From Pythium myriotylum (Eukaryota; Oomycota; Peronosporomycetes; Pythiales; Pythiaceae): 64,000 nucleotides of DNA. This document shows positions 62,287 through 64,000 of this stretch, piece by piece (the first letter of the stretch is position 1; each line of letters begins with the position of its first letter). The stretch lies in assembly GCA_023091665.1 (NCBI GenBank), contig JALJCQ010000018.1, positions 744,001 to 808,000 on the forward strand. Direction: 5' to 3'. A program made the translations under genes and the position numbers. The notes beneath the pieces are model-generated. The model saw only the letters and a list, made by a program, of their open reading frames with translations. It made no database searches and was not told the DNA's origin.

Positions 62287-64000
62287 ATGTGGCGCCTCCG
62301 CTCTTCCTTGCGCCGCGTCGCTCCGCTGCGCCGCGCGCTCTCGACGGCGCCCGGCGACGGCCTCAAGACGCACGTCGACTCGCTCTACGTCACGTCCACC
62401 GACGTGATCCGCAAGACGTCGCCCGTGCTGCTCGGCCTCGCGCACGTGCTCGAGCAAAAGTTCTCGTCCGTCGGGTACTTCCGCCCCATCGCGCCCTCGG
62501 CCGGTTCGTCCATCCAAGACCACCACTTGGAGCTGCTCAAGAGCGAGCTGGAGCTGCCGCACTCGCTCGATGAGCTCTACGGCGTCACGAGCGACCACGC
62601 CCTCAAGGCCTGGCTCGACGGCAAGGAAGACGATCTCGTCGAAGAAATCCTCACCAAGTACGAGCAAGTCAAGCAGAAGCACGACTTCGTCATTCTTGAA
62701 GGTGCACAGATCACGCAGCACGAGACGTCGATGAGCTGGAAGATCAACGTGGACATCGCCAAGGCCCTGGGCTCGCCCGTGCTGCTGCTCACAGATCTCG
62801 GTCCTGTCGCGCTTTCCGACGACGATCTCGCGCAAGAGATCGTCTCGCGGTCGATTCTTGGCAAGGAGCAAGTGGAGGAGGCCGGACTGAACTACTTCGG
62901 CACGATCGCCAATCGTGTCCGCGCCAACGACGCGTCGGCGCTGCGTATCAAGCTGCGCTCCAAGTTCGCAGCCGAGAAGCTGCCCTTCCTGGGTTATCTT
63001 CCGCTTGACTCGCTCATTGCGTCCAAGCGCCTGAACGAGGTCGCACATAAGCTCAACGCTACGCAGCTCTTCGGCTCCAAGCAGATCGCCAACCATGTGA
63101 TCGTCTCGGATGCTATTGTCGCGACGAGCCACCTCAAGGACCTCTTCTCGCACATGAAGAAGCACGAGGACGGCCTGCTTGTGATCACCTCTGCTGACCG
63201 TTCCGACGTGATGCTGGGTCTTCTGGCGTCGCGCATTCCTGGCGTGCTCCCATCGGTCGCTGGCATCGTGCTCACGAACGGCGACTACCCGCACAACAAC
63301 ACGAAAGAGATTCTTGAAGGCGTCTCGGCGCTCGACAAGACGGGCATGTCGATCCCCATCTTCTCGGTGCAAGAGGACTCGTTCAAGACGGCCAACAAGC
63401 TCAGCCGCATCTCGAGCGACATCCTGCCGACCAGCGTGCGCAAGATCCAGCAGTGCAAGAACCTCTTTGACCTCAACATTGAGAAGGAGATGCTGATCGG
63501 CGAGCTGGACGAGGGCGTTGTGGTGCACCGCTCGCCGAAGCACTTCAAGCACTTCGTCTTCAATAAGGCCCGAGCTGTGCAGCGCCACATTGTGCTCACC
63601 GAGGGCGAGGACATCCGCATCCTCCAGGCTGCCGACGAGTCGCTGCGTCAGCGACTCGCCAAGATCACGATCCTCGGTGACCCGGAGACGATCCGCCGGC
63701 GAGCCAAGACGCTCAACCTCGATCTCTCCACTGCAACGATCATCAAGACGTCCGAGAGTCCTCTGCTGGAGAAGTACACGGAACACTTCTACGAAAAGCG
63801 CAAGCACAAGGGCGTCACGCCCGAGTCGGCACGAGAGACCGTCAGCGAGGAGACATATTTCGGCACGATGATGGTCGAGATGGGCGACGCCGACGGCATG
63901 GTCTCCGGCGCCTGCCACACCACCGCCAACACCATCCGACCAGCACTCCAGCTCATCAAGACCTCCCCCGATCGACCTCTCGTGTCGAGCGTCTTCTTCA
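62287..64000 (+). CDS. pta: Mitochondrial phosphotransacetylase 2, 3' truncated by the window
   Basis: The frame runs from the ATG at 62287 to the window end, giving 571 complete codons. The leader MWRLRSSLRRVAPLRRALST is a strong mitochondrial presequence. The protein aligns with PTA 1 without gaps over most of its length: YVTSTDVIRKTSPVLLGLAHVL, VILEGAQI, SDAIVATSHLKDLF, HIVLTEGEDIRILQAADE. It has diverged at many positions (for example GPVALSDDDLAQEI against NQSNHLTDDQLAKEI). Bases 63859-64000 differ from 61201-61342 at only about three positions, far fewer than elsewhere, which suggests local gene conversion. The C-terminal catalytic region lies past the window, so its integrity is unseen. 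Confidence 0.93.
   Translation, partial: MWRLRSSLRRVAPLRRALSTAPGDGLKTHVDSLYVTSTDVIRKTSPVLLGLAHVLEQKFSSVGYFRPIAPSAGSSIQDHHLELLKSELELPHSLDELYGVTSDHALKAWLDGKEDDLVEEILTKYEQVKQKHDFVILEGAQITQHETSMSWKINVDIAKALGSPVLLLTDLGPVALSDDDLAQEIVSRSILGKEQVEEAGLNYFGTIANRVRANDASALRIKLRSKFAAEKLPFLGYLPLDSLIASKRLNEVAHKLNATQLFGSKQIANHVIVSDAIVATSHLKDLFSHMKKHEDGLLVITSADRSDVMLGLLASRIPGVLPSVAGIVLTNGDYPHNNTKEILEGVSALDKTGMSIPIFSVQEDSFKTANKLSRISSDILPTSVRKIQQCKNLFDLNIEKEMLIGELDEGVVVHRSPKHFKHFVFNKARAVQRHIVLTEGEDIRILQAADESLRQRLAKITILGDPETIRRRAKTLNLDLSTATIIKTSESPLLEKYTEHFYEKRKHKGVTPESARETVSEETYFGTMMVEMGDADGMVSGACHTTANTIRPALQLIKTSPDRPLVSSVFF

Overview
The window reads as nuclear DNA of an oomycete (stramenopile), possibly a Pythium-like or related genus. 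The main reasons are compact genes with short introns (about 58-95 bp; GT-AG, plus one GC-AG), short gaps between genes, GC-rich coding DNA, oomycete-type start-site motifs (YCAYTYY followed by CA-rich DNA) just upstream of several ATGs, a temptin-like secreted protein, a relic of a Crypton-like element, and mitochondrial-type phosphotransacetylases. Most gene models below are spliced models worked out by joining open frames at good donor and acceptor sites. Genus and species cannot be fixed from this sequence alone.

Layout. 1-5.5 kb: the 3' half of an ABCC transporter, a small beta-rich protein, a sucrase/ferredoxin-like (Apd1/Aim32 type) protein, a DNAJC22-like co-chaperone and a NOXRED1/P5CR-like Rossmann protein. 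6.4-8.2 kb: a RING protein. 9.4-13.2 kb: two tandem sodium:solute symporters that differ in introns. 13.3-15.7 kb: a three-exon unknown and three mini-ORFs sharing an LSW(D/E) C-terminal motif. 15.9-18.8 kb: tandem secreted RNase T2 genes separated by a (TC)n tract. 20-30.8 kb: four type-I membrane proteins of degenerate S33 alpha/beta-hydrolase type, one of them broken, with a decayed Crypton-like relic beside the broken copy.

31-38.8 kb: exocyst SEC3, GPI transamidase GAA1 (five exons), and two unknown proteins. 39.6-50.1 kb: an unusual inverted locus. Two catalase genes face away from each other, share a 1,488-bp tract with no difference that I could find, and have different N- and C-termini. 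Between them lies a 1.75-kb-arm palindrome (200-bp spacer) carrying two copies of an SH3BGR/glutaredoxin-like gene, plus a temptin-like secreted protein outside the arms. 50.2-59 kb: a 1,515-aa KH-domain protein, a TPR plus double dsRBD protein, a TMEM230-like membrane protein and a charged low-complexity protein. 59.6-64 kb: two tandem mitochondrial phosphotransacetylases, the second cut by the window edge.

How it fits together: most genes are unrelated housekeeping functions (trafficking, GPI anchoring, redox defence, acetyl-CoA metabolism). The common thread is local duplication, both tandem and inverted, with signs of sequence homogenisation (catalase, palindrome, PTA) and of decay (hydrolase-like copy at 22.3-24.4 kb). 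The catalase pair, the glutaredoxin-like pair and the Apd1-like protein are all redox-related, but nothing shows that they are co-regulated.
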